Source of the DNA: Halichondria panicea
Lineage: Eukaryota; Porifera; Demospongiae; Suberitida; Halichondriidae
Length of the DNA: 64,000 nt
Assembly: GCF_963675165.1 (NCBI RefSeq)
Contig: NC_087389.1
Span: 1,956,001 to 2,020,000, forward strand
Direction: 5' to 3'
Below, piece by piece: positions 62,229-64,000 of this stretch (positions are counted from its first letter, which is position 1; each line of letters opens with the position of its first letter). The notes beneath the pieces are model-generated. The model did no database searches. It had not been told where the DNA came from and worked only from the letters and a program-made list of their open reading frames with translations. Made by a program: the position numbers and the translations under genes.

Positions 62229-64000
62229 TTATACTTCATCTTCAACTGTTGCAGTTCTACGATTCTTTCTTGTAATGGGGTATGTGTAGATCACACTGCT
62301 GTTAGGTACATAGCCAAATCGTCTCTGTTCAGAATGCCACACCCACATCCAACCTTTAGGGTAGTGCATGTGCGACTGGGGGGTGAGCACATCACCTTTC
62401 TTGAGAGCCAGACAGCTGCTACTGTTCTCTGGTGGTTCGTAATCTTTAGCTGCTGTTAATGCAGGAGTGCCTCGCTGAGTTAGATCTGAGAGTGCTCTCG
62501 TACTGAAAGATTTTCTCTTGTCAGTTTTATCGCTGAGTCGGCGAGGTTGCCGGTCGTTTGGGGTGACAGGTGTAACAGGAGCTGACTTTGGAAATCGCCT
62601 GTTTGCTGGAGGTGTTGATGTTTGATTGGTTAATCGCTCTAGCGTGTCTTCGAACGAGAACCATGTGCCTTCTTCAGTTGCAGAGGGAGCTACTTCGATC
62701 TGAGCTGTTGCTGGTGTGGTCAGCGTGTTGAGTGGAGATGTGCTTGCACTTTTCCCACCACTGGCACTCGAGGCACTACTTACTTGTCTAGCAGTGTTGG
62801 TGGTTACACTTGCAGTTGAAGCCGTACTTCGCTGCCTAACAGTGTTTGTTTCGGTACTAGCGCCAGAGGCCACCTGTCTAATGCCCCCAGAGACAACTAA
62901 TTCAGTTTGTGTAGTAGCGTCTGCCTGCCTTACTCCACCCGTACCTCTATCAGAATCATAACGAGTGAGAAGCTTTTTCGGAACGAGCCCTTCCACATGA
63001 TGACTTGTCATTACCCACGCCCACTGTCCACGACCATAATCCAACACAATCACCAACTCATTCTTACGCAATGCAATTTCCCCTTTGAATGTAGGCCGAC
63101 GACCTTCAAGGCAACGAAAAATCCCAAAAGGCTTCTTCTCACCAGCAACAGGAAGGAATACATCATCTGATGAGTCATAGTCTACGGCATATTGTCGACT
63201 GAGTTTGTTTCTCCGGCGATTGGATGCTGCAGGACGTTTCGAACAGTCACAGTTTTTCCTCGAGCATCCTGGAGAGCCACTGGACGAATGACGCTCTGTA
63301 GCTGCAGTTGCTTCGTCCAAGCGGTCGTCACTGGAGAGGCCAACAGTACTCAGTTTTTCACTATAATTGGAGTGAACTGCTTCTCTGGACGAGAGTAATC
63401 GGCTAACTTGAGGCCGAACTCTTGCACCACTTTCATTCATGGAAACACTTCTTTTTACAACTTGTGGCCTAGTGCTGTAGGGGGTATATTTGAAGAACGA
63501 TTCACTTCGAACAATGGTATTTGCAACTGCTGGACAGGATTGTCTACGTGCGTGTAGTCGGGATGTGGTTGATGTTCCTTCTATAAGTTGTCCAGGTGTG
63601 TTTTCATAATCTATGGAATTGGTTTGATCAACTGGTACTTTGGCAACAGTACTTACGGTATTTCGCTGACTGACATTGGATAGGGATCTGCGAATAGTTG
63701 GTCTGGGTGGGTTTGTTTGAGTAAGTGTTCTATCAGGAGTGGCTGACTCAGCAACAGTACTTATGGTATTTCGCTGGTTCCCATTGGATAATGATCTGTG
63801 AATCGCTGGTCTGGGTGGGTTTGTTTGAGCGAGTGTTCTATCAGGAGTGGCTGACTCAGCAACAGTACTTGTGGTATTTCGCTGGCTCCCATTGGATAAT
63901 GATCTGTGAATCGCTGGTCTGGGTGGGTTTGTTTGAGTGAGTGTTCTATCAGGAGTGGCGGACGACACAGCAACAATACTTGTGGTATTTCGCTGGCTCG
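62229..64000 (-). CDS. Two-SH3-domain protein with 36-residue N-terminal repeats (5' end off window)
   Basis: One open frame runs from the right edge to the stop at 62229, about 590 residues, and remains open at the edge. The visible N-terminal part has 36-residue repeats (SATPDRTL, NPPRPAIHRSLSN, QRNT). Next comes a long Ser/Thr-rich segment with a Cys-rich patch (CSRKNCDCSK), a first SH3 domain at about 62958-63135 (KGEIALRKNELVIVLDYGRGQWAWV...GLVPKKLL), another Thr/Ser-rich stretch, and a C-terminal SH3-like domain at about 62275-62455 (AAKDYEPPENSS, LKKGDVL, GWMWVWH, GYVPNSSV). It is probably a scaffold that binds proline-rich partners. I do not recognise a specific orthologue. It converges on the CFAP92-like gene with a 203-bp gap. 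Confidence 0.75.
   Translation of the reverse strand, partial: SQRNTTSIVAVSSATPDRTLTQTNPPRPAIHRSLSNGSQRNTTSTVAESATPDRTLAQTNPPRPAIHRSLSNGNQRNTISTVAESATPDRTLTQTNPPRPTIRRSLSNVSQRNTVSTVAKVPVDQTNSIDYENTPGQLIEGTSTTSRLHARRQSCPAVANTIVRSESFFKYTPYSTRPQVVKRSVSMNESGARVRPQVSRLLSSREAVHSNYSEKLSTVGLSSDDRLDEATAATERHSSSGSPGCSRKNCDCSKRPAASNRRRNKLSRQYAVDYDSSDDVFLPVAGEKKPFGIFRCLEGRRPTFKGEIALRKNELVIVLDYGRGQWAWVMTSHHVEGLVPKKLLTRYDSDRGTGGVRQADATTQTELVVSGGIRQVASGASTETNTVRQRSTASTASVTTNTARQVSSASSASGGKSASTSPLNTLTTPATAQIEVAPSATEEGTWFSFEDTLERLTNQTSTPPANRRFPKSAPVTPVTPNDRQPRRLSDKTDKRKSFSTRALSDLTQRGTPALTAAKDYEPPENSSSCLALKKGDVLTPQSHMHYPKGWMWVWHSEQRRFGYVPNSSVIYTYPITRKNRRTATVEDEV
63660..64000 (-). repeat. 108-bp coding tandem repeat
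   Basis: The unit containing TCAGGAGTGGCTGACTCAGC recurs at 63733, 63841 and 63949 with exact 108-bp spacing. It encodes 36-residue repeats of the SH3 protein. An older, more diverged unit lies just below 63730. The array continues off the right edge. Confidence 0.95.

Overview
The window is from an animal nuclear genome. Every protein gene except three is split by GT-AG introns, mostly 50-400 bp long, and the gene set is metazoan: CKAP5/XMAP215, nurim, a YWTD/EGF receptor, SRPK, FAM72, IMMP2L, PDHB, RENBP, SLC25A3, PARP3, COX16 and a CFAP92-like protein. The high gene density, short introns, AT-rich introns full of the palindrome TACATGTA, and the TRAF and LRP-type genes suggest an early-branching compact genome, most likely a sponge. 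That placement is an inference and no species is named.

Layout: (1) 438-16570, minus strand: 27 exons of a CKAP5/XMAP215 microtubule polymerase whose 3' end lies off the left edge. An intronless TRAF gene (3515-5161) sits in one of its introns. (2) 16812-19006, plus: nurim, divergent from CKAP5. (3) 19187-27675, minus: a single-pass receptor with LDLR-type beta-propeller and EGF modules. (4) 27956-34714, plus: an SR-protein kinase, divergent from the receptor. (5) 34981-36253, minus: FAM72. (6) 37114-37849, minus: IMMP2L, head-to-head with PDHB (37977-40165, plus). (7) 40309-45827, plus: RENBP, with one phosphate-carrier gene (SLC25A3 copy A, 43681-44968) inside its last intron on the other strand. 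A second copy (B, 46771-48635) follows. (8) 48921-53193, minus: PARP3 with an N-terminal SAP domain; then COX16 (53458-53751, minus). (9) 53871-62025, plus: a 16-exon CFAP92-like (DUF4550) gene. (10) 62229 to the right edge, minus: a two-SH3 protein with 36-residue repeats, open at the edge.

Four gene pairs share head-to-head intervals of only 119-280 bp. IMMP2L/PDHB is a pair of mitochondrial genes on one such interval, and COX16/CFAP92 is another pair that includes a mitochondrial gene. Exon boundaries were worked out by hand from splice signals, reading phase and recalled family sequences. For nurim, SRPK, FAM72, IMMP2L, PDHB, RENBP, both SLC25A3 copies, PARP3 and the CFAP92-like gene, the exon lengths sum to an exact multiple of three.

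The non-coding part is rich in small non-autonomous DNA elements. These include a CAGGGTTTCAT-ended family with exact 5-bp target duplications in all three copies, several hairpin families that end in CCGTAT, a 745-bp near-perfect foldback, and a 1.45-kb element that carries an 81-bp minisatellite. I found no rRNA, credible tRNA, CRISPR array or prokaryotic operon. I did not find a clearly new molecular system. The most interesting items are the mobile-element families, the patchwork gene conversion between the phosphate carriers, the nested genes and the SAP-PARP3 architecture.
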